This document shows, one piece after another, positions 8,065 through 17,100 of a DNA stretch of 19,880 nt; the first letter of the stretch is position 1, and each line of letters starts with the position of its first letter. Source of the DNA: UBA1189 sp964570685 (lineage in GTDB: Bacteria > Bacteroidota > Bacteroidia > Bacteroidales > Bacteroidaceae); NCBI GenBank assembly GCA_964570685.1, contig CAZMZC010000049.1, forward strand, positions 1 to 19,880. The letters run 5' to 3'. The notes beneath the pieces are model-generated. The model was not told the origin of the DNA, made no database searches, and was given only the letters and a program-made list of their open reading frames with translations. Made by a program: the position numbers and the translations under genes.

Positions 8065-8982
8065 ATGCCACTGACACTGCCAGATAAATTACCGGCAATA
8101 GAACTGTTGAAGCAGGAGAATATCTTCGTGATGGACACTACACGTGCCACTTCACAAGATATTCGTCCCCTGCGCATAGCTGTGCTTAACCTCATGCCGC
8201 TGAAGATTACCACGGAGACTGACCTCGTGCGCCTGCTCTCCAACTCGCCGCTGCAGATAGAGCTCAGCTTCATGAAGGTGAAGAGCCATACATCGAAGAA
8301 TACGCCTATTGAGCACATGCAAGCCTTCTACACCGACTTCGAGGAGATGCGTCATCGCAAGTACGACGGCTTCATTATTACAGGAGCTCCTGTGGAGCAC
8401 ATGGACTTCGAGGAGGTGAGCTACTGGGAAGAGATGACCGAGATATTTGACTGGGCACGCCACAATGTAACATCTACCTTATATATATGCTGGGCTGCAC
8501 AGGCAGGGTTGTATCATCACTATGGTATACCCAAATATCCGTTGGATAAGAAGATGTTCGGCATCTTCAAACATCGGGTGAGCAATCCTGAACTTCCCAT
8601 TTTCCGTGGTTTTGATGATGAGTTTTCCATTCCTCATAGTCGCCACACCGAGATACGTCGCGAGGACATAGAACGCAATCCCGAACTCGATATCTTGGCC
8701 GAGAGTGATGAGAGCGGTGTATATATGGTGATGGCACGTGGAGGCCGCGAGATATTCCTCACGGGACATTCCGAATACTCGCCCCTAACACTCGATACCG
8801 AGTACAAGCGCGACCTTGCCAAGGGACTCCCCATTGAGATGCCTCGTCACTATTACCGCAACGACGACCCCTCGCAGCCGCCCTTGGTGACATGGCGCGG
8901 CCACGCCAACTTGCTCTTCAACAACTGGCTCAACTACTACGTATATCAGGCCACACCGTATAGATTGGAAGATATTAGCTGA
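8065..8982 (+). CDS. metA: homoserine O-acyltransferase MetA, predicted acetyl-CoA specific
   Basis: Acylates L-homoserine in the first dedicated step of methionine synthesis, in the cytoplasm. The ATG at 8065 gives MPLTLPDKLPAIELL, the usual start of MetA; a TTG at 8038 in the same frame is less likely. The 305-residue chain aligns with the Escherichia coli numbering: nucleophile C142 in YICWAAQAGL, and H235 and E237 in TGHSEY. Position 111 in TGAPVEHM is Glu. In the Bacillus cereus enzyme Glu111 goes with acetyl-CoA use, while the E. coli succinyl-CoA enzyme has Gly there. The product is therefore probably O-acetylhomoserine, although automatic annotation usually calls this family a succinyltransferase. 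No S-box riboswitch fits in the 33-base gap upstream. The stop codon overlaps a heptanucleotide array that leads into rlhA. Confidence 0.95.
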   Translation: MPLTLPDKLPAIELLKQENIFVMDTTRATSQDIRPLRIAVLNLMPLKITTETDLVRLLSNSPLQIELSFMKVKSHTSKNTPIEHMQAFYTDFEEMRHRKYDGFIITGAPVEHMDFEEVSYWEEMTEIFDWARHNVTSTLYICWAAQAGLYHHYGIPKYPLDKKMFGIFKHRVSNPELPIFRGFDDEFSIPHSRHTEIRREDIERNPELDILAESDESGVYMVMARGGREIFLTGHSEYSPLTLDTEYKRDLAKGLPIEMPRHYYRNDDPSQPPLVTWRGHANLLFNNWLNYYVYQATPYRLEDIS

Positions 8983-9015
8983 ATTGACAATTGATAATTG
9001 ACAATTGACAATTAT
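8981..9015 (+). repeat. heptanucleotide array bridging metA stop and rlhA start
   Basis: Five 7-base units of consensus CAATTGA fill the whole junction. The first unit contains the last two bases of the metA stop and the last unit contains the first two bases of the rlhA ATG. The A/T-rich array therefore also serves as the translation start region of rlhA. Confidence 0.9.
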
Positions 9016-10843
9016 GAAAATCGAACTCCTCGCCCCTGCCAAGAACCTTGAGTGCGGCATTGAGGCCATTCGTCACGGAGCTGATGCCGTATACATCGGT
9101 GCGCCCAAGTATGGCGCCCGTGCTGCAGCGAGCAACTCCATAGACGACCTGCGCCAGCTGGCCGAGTTTGCCCATCAGTTTGGTGCCCGGGTATACGTGA
9201 CGCTCAACACCATCATCTATGATGACGAACTGGCCGAGATGGAGGCTCTCGTGTGGCAACTCTACCGCATAGGCATCGACGCGCTCATCGTGCAGGATAT
9301 GGCTCTGCTCACGATGAACCTGCCGCCCATAGCGCTGCATGCCAGTACGCAGACCGACAATCGCACCCCAGAGAAGGTGCAGTGGCTCTATGCCAACGGC
9401 TTCTCGCAGGTGGTGCTGGCTCGCGAACTCTCACTCAAGGAGATTGAGGAGATACACCGCGCTTGTCCTGTACCGCTTGAGGCCTTTGTGCACGGTGCCC
9501 TCTGTGTGAGCTACAGCGGACAGTGCTATGCTTCACAGGCTTGCTTTGGGCGCAGTGCCAATAGGGGAGAGTGTGCCCAGTTTTGTCGTTTGCCCTTCGA
9601 CCTTGTTGATGCCGATGGATGCATCATTGAGGAGCAGTGCCACCTGCTCTCACTCAAGGATATGAACCGCAGCGCCCACCTCGAGGCGATGATGGATGCG
9701 GGCATCTGCTCGTTCAAGATTGAAGGCCGACTGAAGGATGTGTCGTACGTCAAGAATGTCACAGCCTACTACCGCCAAGCTATCGATGCCATCCTTGCCC
9801 GCCGCCCCGAATATAAGCGTGCCTCACAGGGCGTGAGCACCTATACCTTCACACCTCAGCTCGACAAGAGCTTCAATCGCGGCTTTTCCGACTACTTTCT
9901 CACGGGACGACGCACCGATATCACCTCCTTTGCCACCCCAAAGGCCATGGGCGAGCCCGTAGGCCACGTCAAGGAGGTAGGGCGCGGCTATATCGCCGTG
10001 TCTTCGGTCAAGACTTTCCATAATGGCGACGGACTCTGCTACATCGATGAGCGTGGCCAGCTGCAAGGCTTCCGCGTGAATAGGGTAGAGGGCATCCGTC
10101 TCTATCCCAAGGACATGCCGCGCACGCTCCGTGCCCGCACACCTCTCTTCCGCAACTACGACATGGAGTTTGAGCGCCTGCTCTCACGTCCTTCGGCCGA
10201 GCGGCGCATTCTTGTAGATATACATTTGCGCGAGATTTCCTTTGGCTTCTCGCTCACTTTCTCCGATGATGAGGGGCATAGCGCTATGGTCAACTTCACC
10301 CGTGACAAAGAGCTTGCACGCACCGAGCAGCGTGCAGGTATCGAAGCCCAGCTCTCCAAACTCGGTGGCACCATCCTTATGGCCCGCAGCGTAGATATAG
10401 ACTTTACTGACAATTGGTTTATCCCCTCTTCCGCAGTAGCTGAGATGCGCCGAGCAGCGGTGGAGGCATTTGGAAGAGCTATTAAGTTGAAAGTTGATAA
10501 TTCAAAATTGAAAGCAAGCAGCGATGAAAGCAATAATTGTCAATTGTCAGTTGTCAATTGTCAATTGTCCTACCTCGCCAACGTCGCCAACCACCGTGCC
10601 GAGGCGTTCTACCGTTCACAAGGAGCCGATGAGGTTGCTCCTGCCTACGAGATCAGTGCACCGCGTGGAGCCACGCTGATGTTTTGTCGCCATTGCTTGC
10701 GGTATGCCTTGGGGTGGTGTCCTCGCCATGGAGGCAACAAGTCGCCCTATCGCGAGCCATACGCCTTGGTGTCGGCCGATGGGCGCCGCTTTGCTTTGGA
10801 GTTTGACTGCAAGCAATGTATGATGCTGGTGAAGGAGAGTTGA
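9014..10843 (+). CDS. rlhA: U32-family 23S rRNA hydroxylase RlhA (YdcP-like)
   Basis: The E. coli ortholog hydroxylates C2501 of 23S rRNA; the reaction depends on iron. The older label is peptidase U32, collagenase-like. The ATG at 9014 gives MKIELLAPAKNLECGIEAI, the standard start. Conserved blocks match RlhA as I recall it: VYVTLNTIIYDDEL, PIALHASTQ (about 110-120), VHGALCVSYSGQCY (about 160-175), GRSANRGEC, and SFKIEGRLKD. The RlhA-type C-terminal block is also present (YLANVANHRAEAFY, CRHCLRYALGWCP and FDCKQC). Length 609 aa against 653 in E. coli. Residues about 491-519, between core and C-terminal block, are a dispersed heptanucleotide repeat element rather than ancestral sequence. The gene follows metA without a gap and converges on tatC 21 bases away with no clear terminator between. 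Confidence 0.9.
   Translation: MKIELLAPAKNLECGIEAIRHGADAVYIGAPKYGARAAASNSIDDLRQLAEFAHQFGARVYVTLNTIIYDDELAEMEALVWQLYRIGIDALIVQDMALLTMNLPPIALHASTQTDNRTPEKVQWLYANGFSQVVLARELSLKEIEEIHRACPVPLEAFVHGALCVSYSGQCYASQACFGRSANRGECAQFCRLPFDLVDADGCIIEEQCHLLSLKDMNRSAHLEAMMDAGICSFKIEGRLKDVSYVKNVTAYYRQAIDAILARRPEYKRASQGVSTYTFTPQLDKSFNRGFSDYFLTGRRTDITSFATPKAMGEPVGHVKEVGRGYIAVSSVKTFHNGDGLCYIDERGQLQGFRVNRVEGIRLYPKDMPRTLRARTPLFRNYDMEFERLLSRPSAERRILVDIHLREISFGFSLTFSDDEGHSAMVNFTRDKELARTEQRAGIEAQLSKLGGTILMARSVDIDFTDNWFIPSSAVAEMRRAAVEAFGRAIKLKVDNSKLKASSDESNNCQLSVVNCQLSYLANVANHRAEAFYRSQGADEVAPAYEISAPRGATLMFCRHCLRYALGWCPRHGGNKSPYREPYALVSADGRRFALEFDCKQCMMLVKES
10485..10569 (+). repeat. composite heptanucleotide repeat element, in frame in rlhA
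   Basis: A left array of four 7-base units (AGTTGAA-like, 10485-10512), a 22-base spacer, and a right array of five units, four of them AATTGTC (10535-10569). It encodes KLKVDNSKLK, then SNNCQLSVVNCQLS, in the linker before the C-terminal block of RlhA. Bases 10517-10549 match the uvrB element (12178-12146, minus strand) at 28 of 33 positions. Confidence 0.9.
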
Positions 10844-10864
10844 CCTTGTCGTTATAGTGCCTGA

Positions 10865-11653
10865 CTACGCATTCTCTTCTCGTATCTTTCTTGTTCCTAT
10901 TGCTACCACTCCAATGCTCACCTCATATAATATATATATAGGTATAGATACGAGCAGCAGAGTGAATATGTCTGCTGTGGGAGTGATGACTGCTCCTGCA
11001 ATGAGGATAATGACAAAGGCATGGCGTCGGTAATGGCGGAGAAAGTCGGCAGTGATGAAGCCCAACTTTGCAAACAGCCAGCAGAGTACGGGGAGCTCGA
11101 ACATCAGCCCCATGAGCAACGATAGGGTAATGAAGGTGGAGATGTAGGAGTCCAGTGTGATGAGGTTGGGCACATCGGCACTCACCTGATAGGTGCCGAG
11201 GAAGTGTATGGCCAATGGGAAGATGACGAAGTAGCTCAGCAACAGCCCGATGATATACAGGGCATAGCCCCACGCTACTACAGGCACGGCATAGTGGCGT
11301 TCGTTCTCATATAGGGCTGGTGTGACGAAACGCAGCAGTTGGTAGAGAATGTAGGGCGAAGCCAATAGAATGCCACAACTGAAGGCGACCTTCATGTGGG
11401 TGATAAACTGTGAAGCCAACTGGGTGCTTATCAGTTCGATGTTGAAGTTGTTGAGATGGAAAGAGGTGATGCCTACACCGTCAGCAATCCGTTGCAACAG
11501 CTGGTACAGCACAAAATCGGAGTCCTTTGGGGCAAGTACGATGCTGAACACCTCCTCCTTGAACAGGAAAGAGATGAGCATAAGCGCTACGATGGCGATG
11601 AGTATCTTGATGATGACTCCGCGTAGCTCGTCAAGGTGGTCCCAGAAGGTCAT
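10865..11653 (-). CDS. tatC: Sec-independent (Tat) translocase subunit TatC
   Basis: The receptor subunit of the twin-arginine pathway, which exports folded proteins across the inner membrane after binding their RR signal peptides. The 262-residue chain begins MTFWDHLDELR, the conserved cytoplasmic start of TatC, and has six hydrophobic membrane segments. Other family features are the PYILYQLLRFVTPALYENER segment in the first third to half of the protein and ITPTADIFTLLL near the C-terminus. It is the last gene of the probable uvrB-tatA-tatC run, 61 bases downstream of tatA, and the gap is filled mostly by a heptanucleotide array. A run of eight T bases lies next to its start codon on the plus strand, giving an A-rich start region. 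No TatB is visible, as expected for the simpler TatAC systems. Confidence 0.95.
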   Translation of the reverse strand: MTFWDHLDELRGVIIKILIAIVALMLISFLFKEEVFSIVLAPKDSDFVLYQLLQRIADGVGITSFHLNNFNIELISTQLASQFITHMKVAFSCGILLASPYILYQLLRFVTPALYENERHYAVPVVAWGYALYIIGLLLSYFVIFPLAIHFLGTYQVSADVPNLITLDSYISTFITLSLLMGLMFELPVLCWLFAKLGFITADFLRHYRRHAFVIILIAGAVITPTADIFTLLLVSIPIYILYEVSIGVVAIGTRKIREENA

Positions 11654-11669
11654 TTTTTTTCTTTAGAGT

Positions 11670-11704
11670 CGACGGTCGACGGTCAACAGTTAACAGTCGA
11701 CAGT
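11670..11704 (+). repeat. heptanucleotide array in the tatA-tatC gap
   Basis: Five units with period 7 and loose consensus (C/T)(G/A)AC(A/G)GT, including two identical CGACGGT. The period is the same as in the AATTG-type arrays but the sequence differs. It takes up over half of the 61-base gap between tatA and tatC. Confidence 0.85.
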
Positions 11705-11714
11705 CAATATCCCC

Positions 11715-11918
11715 TTACTCTTTCTTCTCGTCAGCGTTAACGTTATCGTTATCGTCAACGTCTTCTCCCTTCATCCCATCCTTGAAGCTCTTCACTCCTT
11801 TGCCGAGGCCTTTCATGAGTTCGGGAATCTTCTTCCCGCCGAAGAAGAGTAGTACGATAAGTGCTACGAGCAGGATTTCCTGGAGTCCGATGCCTCCGAT
11901 CAATAGTAGATTTGTCAT
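11715..11918 (-). CDS. tatA: Tat translocase pore subunit TatA
   Basis: A small membrane protein that oligomerises with TatC to let folded twin-arginine substrates cross the inner membrane. The 67 residues show the standard layout: a short N-terminus, one membrane helix (about residues 6-24, LQEILLVALIVLLFFG), then the FGGKKIPELMKGLG hinge and a basic amphipathic helix ending near KSFKDGMKG. The acidic tail after about residue 51 (DVDDNDNVNADEKK) is encoded by a hexanucleotide repeat and is probably dispensable. It starts 32 bases after the uvrB stop on the same strand. Confidence 0.95.
   Translation of the reverse strand: MTNLLLIGGIGLQEILLVALIVLLFFGGKKIPELMKGLGKGVKSFKDGMKGEDVDDNDNVNADEKKE
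11735..11764 (+). repeat. hexanucleotide array encoding the TatA acidic tail
   Basis: Five 6-base units of type CGTTAA, CGTTAT or CGTCAA. Read on the minus strand they give the D/N/V-rich tail of TatA. A related four-unit array lies in non-coding DNA at 17980-18003, and both contain CGTTAACGTTATCGT. Confidence 0.75.
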
Positions 11919-11950
11919 TGTCGTATGATTTAATGTTTATATAATGTCTG

Positions 11951-14005
11951 TTATAGGTTCTTGCCCTTCAATATCTCTTCCAAGCGGAACATTTCGTCGC
12001 GATACTGCGCGGCCTCGGCAAAGTTGAGCTGCTTGGCGGCCTCTTGCATGAGCTTCTTGGTGCGGGCAATGCTCTTCTCCAACTGACTACGCGACATATA
12101 TTCCACGATAGGGTCGGCAGCTTTTTCCAATTGAGAATTGATAGTTGACAATTGATAATTATTGCTACTATCGTTGCTGGGCATGGCAGAGTCCTTTGTC
12201 AATTGTCCATTGTCAATTGTCAATTGATTCCTGATCTCCTTCTGTATCTGCTTGGGCGTGATGCCGTGGGCTTCGTTGTAGGCAAGCTGTTTCTCGCGGC
12301 GGCGGTTGGTCTCGTTGATGGTACGCTCCATACTGTCGGTAATCTTGTCGGCATACATGATGACGCGGCCGTTGACGTTACGGGCGGCACGGCCTGCCGT
12401 CTGGGTCAGTGAGCGGTGATTGCGCAAGAAACCCTCTTTGTCGGCATCGAGGATGGCTACGAGCGACACTTCGGGGAGGTCGAGACCTTCGCGTAGGAGG
12501 TTCACACCGATGAGCACGTCGTACTCGCCGCGGCGCAGGGCATTCATAATCTCTACGCGCTCCATAGTGTCCACATCGCTGTGTATGTAGTTGCAGCGCA
12601 CCTGATGGTTGAGCAGGTACTCGGTGAGCTCCTCGGCCATACGCTTGGTGAGAGTGACCACGAGGACGCGCTCGTCGCGCTCGGCACGCACCAGTATCTC
12701 CTCCATGAGGTCGTCAATCTGATTGAGACTGGGGCGCACGTCGATGATGGGGTCGAGCAATCCCGTAGGGCGGATGAGCTGCTCCACTACGATGCCCTCG
12801 CTCTGTACCAGTTCGTAGTCGGCAGGTGTGGCGCTGACGTAGATGATCTGATTGGTCATCTCCTGGAACTCCTCGAACTTGAGCGGGCGGTTGTCCATGG
12901 CAGCAGGCAGGCGGAAGCCATACTCCACGAGATTGATCTTGCGGGCACGGTCGCCGCCGTACATGGCATGTATCTGGGGGACGCTCACGTGGCTCTCGTC
13001 GATGACCATGAGATAGTCCTTGGGGAAGAAGTCGAGCAGACAGTAGGGGCGTGTTCCTGCTTCGCGCCCGTCGAAGTAGCGCGAGTAGTTCTCGATGCCT
13101 GAGCAGTGCCCCAGCTCGCGCAGCATCTCCATGTCATAGGTGACACGCTCGTGCAGGCGCTTGGCCTCGAGTGGCTTGCCTATCTCGCGGAAGTACTCGA
13201 CCTGCTTGGCAAGGTCATCCTCAATCTGATAGATAGCCTGCAGCGTGCTCTCCTTGCTGGTCATAAAGAGGTTGGCCGGATATATCTTGTAGGCATCGTA
13301 CGAGTGCATGCGTATGCCGCTCACGGGGTCAATCTCTTCGATGGCGTCAATCTCATCGTCCCAGAACTGTATGCGCAGCGCATCGTCGGCATAGGCCAAA
13401 TAGATGTCCACCGTATCGCCCTTGACACGGAAGTTGCCGCGCCCGGGGTCGAGGTCGTTGCGCACGTAGAGACTGTCTACCAAGCGGCGCAGCAGTACGT
13501 TGCGGTCGAGCTTCATGCCCACATGTACCTCTATCATGCTGTTGTAGAACTCTGCAGGGTTGCCCATACCATAGATGCACGAGACGGATGACACCACAAT
13601 CACATCCTTCCTGCCCGAGAGCAGGGCCGAGGTGGCGCGGAGTCTGAGTTTGTCAATCTCGTCGTTGATGGCGAGGTCCTTCTCTATATAAGTATCGGTA
13701 GAGGGGATATATGCCTCGGGCTGGTAGTAGTCGTAGTAAGAGACGTAATACTCCACGGCGTTGTTGGGGAAGAAGCTCTTCATTTCGCTGTAGAGCTGTG
13801 CGGCCAGCGTCTTGTTGTGGCTGAGGATGAGGGTGGGGCGGTTTACGTTCTTGATGATATTGGCAATGGTAAACGTCTTTCCCGAACCCGTGACACCGAG
13901 CAGTGTCTGGGCGGGCACACCGCTGAGCACTCCTTCGGTGAGCTGCGCGATGGCTTCGGGCTGGTCGCCCATGGGCTGATAGTCAGATACAAGTTCAAAA
14001 TCCAT
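11951..14005 (-). CDS. uvrB: excinuclease ABC subunit UvrB
   Basis: The damage-verifying helicase-like subunit of nucleotide excision repair, which receives DNA from UvrA and recruits UvrC. The 684-residue chain shows Walker A GVTGSGKT (37-44), the damage-probing beta-hairpin YYVSYYDYYQPEAYIP (86-101), and DESH at 336-339. Later come helicase motifs such as LLREGLDLPEVSLV and TQTAGRAARN. A C-terminal UVR coiled-coil motif (ARTKKLMQEAAKQLNFAEAA) binds UvrC. Residues about 594-626, between the helicase part and the UVR motif, derive from a dispersed heptanucleotide element; this linker is flexible in UvrB. The start ATG (14005-14003) gives the usual MDFELVSDYQPMGDQPEAI. It is the first gene of a likely operon with tatA and tatC. 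Confidence 0.97.
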   Translation of the reverse strand: MDFELVSDYQPMGDQPEAIAQLTEGVLSGVPAQTLLGVTGSGKTFTIANIIKNVNRPTLILSHNKTLAAQLYSEMKSFFPNNAVEYYVSYYDYYQPEAYIPSTDTYIEKDLAINDEIDKLRLRATSALLSGRKDVIVVSSVSCIYGMGNPAEFYNSMIEVHVGMKLDRNVLLRRLVDSLYVRNDLDPGRGNFRVKGDTVDIYLAYADDALRIQFWDDEIDAIEEIDPVSGIRMHSYDAYKIYPANLFMTSKESTLQAIYQIEDDLAKQVEYFREIGKPLEAKRLHERVTYDMEMLRELGHCSGIENYSRYFDGREAGTRPYCLLDFFPKDYLMVIDESHVSVPQIHAMYGGDRARKINLVEYGFRLPAAMDNRPLKFEEFQEMTNQIIYVSATPADYELVQSEGIVVEQLIRPTGLLDPIIDVRPSLNQIDDLMEEILVRAERDERVLVVTLTKRMAEELTEYLLNHQVRCNYIHSDVDTMERVEIMNALRRGEYDVLIGVNLLREGLDLPEVSLVAILDADKEGFLRNHRSLTQTAGRAARNVNGRVIMYADKITDSMERTINETNRRREKQLAYNEAHGITPKQIQKEIRNQLTIDNGQLTKDSAMPSNDSSNNYQLSTINSQLEKAADPIVEYMSRSQLEKSIARTKKLMQEAAKQLNFAEAAQYRDEMFRLEEILKGKNL
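12128..12226 (-). repeat. composite heptanucleotide repeat element, in frame in uvrB
   Basis: In the coding direction there are five 7-base units of consensus CAATTGA (12226-12192), a 29-base spacer, and five units in the opposite sense (12162-12128). It encodes QLTIDNGQLTK and, after the spacer, SSNNYQLSTINSQL. The spacer and adjoining unit match the rlhA element at 28 of 33 positions. It lies in the linker before the UVR motif. Confidence 0.9.
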
Positions 14006-14025
14006 ATAATACCAATATTTAAGTA

Positions 14026-14057
14026 CAAAAGTACGTAATTCTTTTCTATAATGTAAA
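14026..14057 (-). promoter_or_regulatory. promoter of the uvrB-tatA-tatC run
   Basis: On the minus strand TACTTTTG (14033-14026) matches TAnnTTTG. TTTA (14057-14054) lies 20 bases upstream as an imperfect -33 element. The predicted start is close to the uvrB ATG, so the leader is only about 10-15 bases. Confidence 0.55.
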
Positions 14058-14095
14058 TATTACGCTCGTTTTATCGTTTTATTTGATTTTTTCTT

Positions 14096-14103
14096 TACAT
14101 TTG
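14096..14103 (+). promoter_or_regulatory. -7 box of the secreted-protein promoter
   Basis: TACATTTG is a full match to TAnnTTTG, 41 bases before the ATG at 14145. No clear TTTG lies at the normal -33 distance. The leader is A-rich (AAACAAACC, AAATTAAAAAC), typical of efficient Bacteroidetes translation starts. Confidence 0.55.
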
Positions 14104-14144
14104 TAGCGAATTATAACAAAACAAACCTTATAAATTAAAAACTT

Positions 14145-17100
14145 ATGAAAAACTTTACGCTGAAAAGATTGAGTATGCTTTGCGTGGCTTGCCTTGCAGG
14201 CACGGCAATGTTTGCCGAGATTCAGCCTCCACAGCTGAAACTTGAAACCTTGACTCCGGGTGAAAAGTATGTATTGTTCAACAAAGCTACTCCCAATGGC
14301 TACATGAGCCGTACTTGGTGGGATGGTGCTATCTATTTCCTTGGTGCCAACGATTCACACTATGCCGACTATCAGGTTGAGGCTGTGAAGAACGACGATG
14401 GTACCTGGATGTTCAAGCATGACAACATCGTGCCTTCGCTTGTTGATGGTACAGACTCTATCGCCTCTACTGCTTACATGTGCATCCCCAGCGGCTCTGG
14501 CAATGTGAATATGGGAGATTACGAAGCCATGTGGATTGTAGAGGAGGGCGACTACGAAGGTTATTACAAACTGAAAGCTGGTGAGTACAATAATACCAGT
14601 ACCATCGGTTTGCATATGCACCTGAATGCAGGCCAGCAGTATTGGGTGATTTCATACCCCGGTAATGGATATTATCCCGACTTTGAGGTATTGTACGACG
14701 AGGCAGGCAATGCTGTGTATGATGAGACATTGACCTATATCCAGATGGCCGACAGCACCTCACTCAACTGGGCATTCGTGAAGGCTGAGAGCGTTGCTGC
14801 CTACTCGTCATTTGCTACCGCTTATGAGCTTATCAATAATTACGAAACCTCATACCTCGGTATTGAAGGTTATGAGACAGGATTCCAGCTCACAGCCACC
14901 ATGGTAGAGGATATGTATAATAATGTTACACTCACCGACTCGGTTATCGGTCTCATCAAAGGTTATATCGATGCCAAGGTAGCGCTGTACAATGAGATTG
15001 ATGTTGCTGCAGCTTTGGCCGAAGAGAGTGGCGACGCCAACCTCATCGCTGCTGTTGAGGCCGCCTTGGCAGTGTTCAATACAGAGACTGATGTGGAGAA
15101 ACTGGCAGCAGCCAAACTGGCTATCATCGACGCTGTGGCCAAGCACAATCAAGGTCTTGGCGACTACACTTCGCTCGGTACCAACATGAGTTTCGAGGAC
15201 CTTTCTGCTCAAGGTGGTGGCATGACAACAGGCGTAGCTGCTCCTCCCGCAGGCTGGACTTTGGTGCTCGATGGTGATACCGTCACTACGATTGACGAAA
15301 TCAAGGCTCATGGCGTAGCCAACTGGTGTGGTGTGAATGACGATTGCGAAGGCGAGGCCAAGGATGGCCTATACGGCTTTGGCATCTGGACAGCCGGTTT
15401 CCCCTCCGTGGAGCTGTCGCAGACCATCGAGGGAATTGAAAACGGTACATACATCGTGAGCGCCGCGTTGATGGTGGGGGCCAATGGTAGTGGCTCGCGC
15501 CGTACCACACAGCGCCTCTTCGGTAACCTGAACTCTACCTACTTTGGTGCAGATTATGATTACGACCTCACCTTGCTTGACAATTCAGAGGTATATGCAT
15601 TTGCCGAGCTCACCGAGCCTGTGACCGACCGTGAAATGCAATATATGACCGTGCGTGCCTATGTATACGATGGCAAGCTCACCTTCGGTATGCGCACCGA
15701 TGGCAACATAGCAGCAGCACAGCGCACGGCATCCAATTCTGCCGGTGGCGACGGATGGTTCAAGGTCGATAACTTCCGCATTGAGAAGGTGGGTTACGAG
15801 GCCGAAGATGCCTTGGCCGTATTGGCTCACTATGTGAATATGATGGAAAACTTCCTTGACAATGGCGATATGATGTCAACTGCAGTGCTTGAATTGGCTG
15901 AAAGTAAGCTTGAGGAGTTTGAGGTATTCGATTCGTCCAGCTCTCAAGAAGACATCAATGCCGCCATCTTCTCGGCCAAGGCACTCTTGGCGCAGATGGA
16001 TGCTTCGGTGAAGCTGTATGCACAGCTGGCAAAGGCGATTGTTGCAGCCGAAGAAAACCTTGACACATATATCGAATTCCCTGGTGCAGGTGACTTGAGC
16101 GATGTCATCATGGAGGTTACCGATGCCTATGACTTGGGCGAGTATACCGACGAGCAGATTCCCGCTGTGATAGCCATGCTTGAGGAGGCCGTCGAGGCTT
16201 GCAAGAAGTCAGAGATTCTTGTAGGTAAGGACATCTCTTATATCCTCAAGAACCCGAGCTTCGAGGATATGTCATCTCAGCCCAGTGGTGATACAGGCGG
16301 TGTGGCCGATGCTCCTGCAGGCTGGACATTGGTGCTCAATGGCGACACCTGCCGCACTGCAGGCGAAATCAGAGCACAGGGTGCCGACGGATGGTGCGCT
16401 ATCAACTCAGGTGACCCCATCAGCGTCATGCTGGACGACGGTACACTGGTAGAGCAGCAGCCTACTGAAGGCACCAAGCTGTGGGGTATCTGGAGTGAGA
16501 CACTGCCCGAGGTAGAGTTGTCGCAAACACTCACAGGTCTGCCCGCAGGTACCTACATCCTTACTGTCGACGTGATGGTACAGAACAACTGGGCCGGCGA
16601 CAACATCACCACCCAGCGCATCTTCGCCAACGAGTACATACAGATGTTCTCTACCGAGGAGGCCCACGCACTCAACCTCCCCGCCGATGCACAGGCTGCT
16701 GCCCAGCGCAACATCGACTTCCCCGAGGCTTCTGTGCCCTTCCTCACCTACGCCGACTATACCTGCTTGACAGATGACCGCACTACCGACCTGCTCCACA
16801 CCATGACGGTGACCTTCGCAGTGCAGGAAGACGGCATCGCACATATCGGTTTCCGCACCAACGATGTCAACACAAGCGGATTCTCACGCGAGGTAGGCGA
16901 CACCGACGAGAATGGCGAGAATACCCGCGGCCAGGGCTGGTTCAAGGTGGACAACTTCACCCTCTACTACGACTCTGAGGAGCTGCCCACAGCAATCAAG
17001 TGCATCGATGTAGAGGCCGGTGCCGGTATCTCGCAGTGCGAGTACTACACTATCGACGGTATTCGCCTCGCTGCTCCCGTTCGTGGTATCAACATCGTGA

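Noticed and set aside
8981..9015. Short tandem arrays considered as CRISPR
   Set aside because: Units are 7 bases with no spacers, and there are no cas genes in the window.
1826..10941. TATATATA-type runs inside several genes (for example near 1826 and 10930)
   Set aside because: They encode Tyr-Ile and similar pairs through TAT and ATA codons in the proper frames. The likeness between sites is explained by codon choice.
12581..13591. Two long frames antisense to uvrB
   Set aside because: Val/Leu/His-rich shadow products of a highly conserved gene, with no motif of their own.
14145..14216. Signal peptide of the large secreted protein considered as a Tat signal because tat genes are nearby
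   Set aside because: It has a single KR pair and no twin arginine motif. A normal Sec signal with an AMFA cleavage site fits better.
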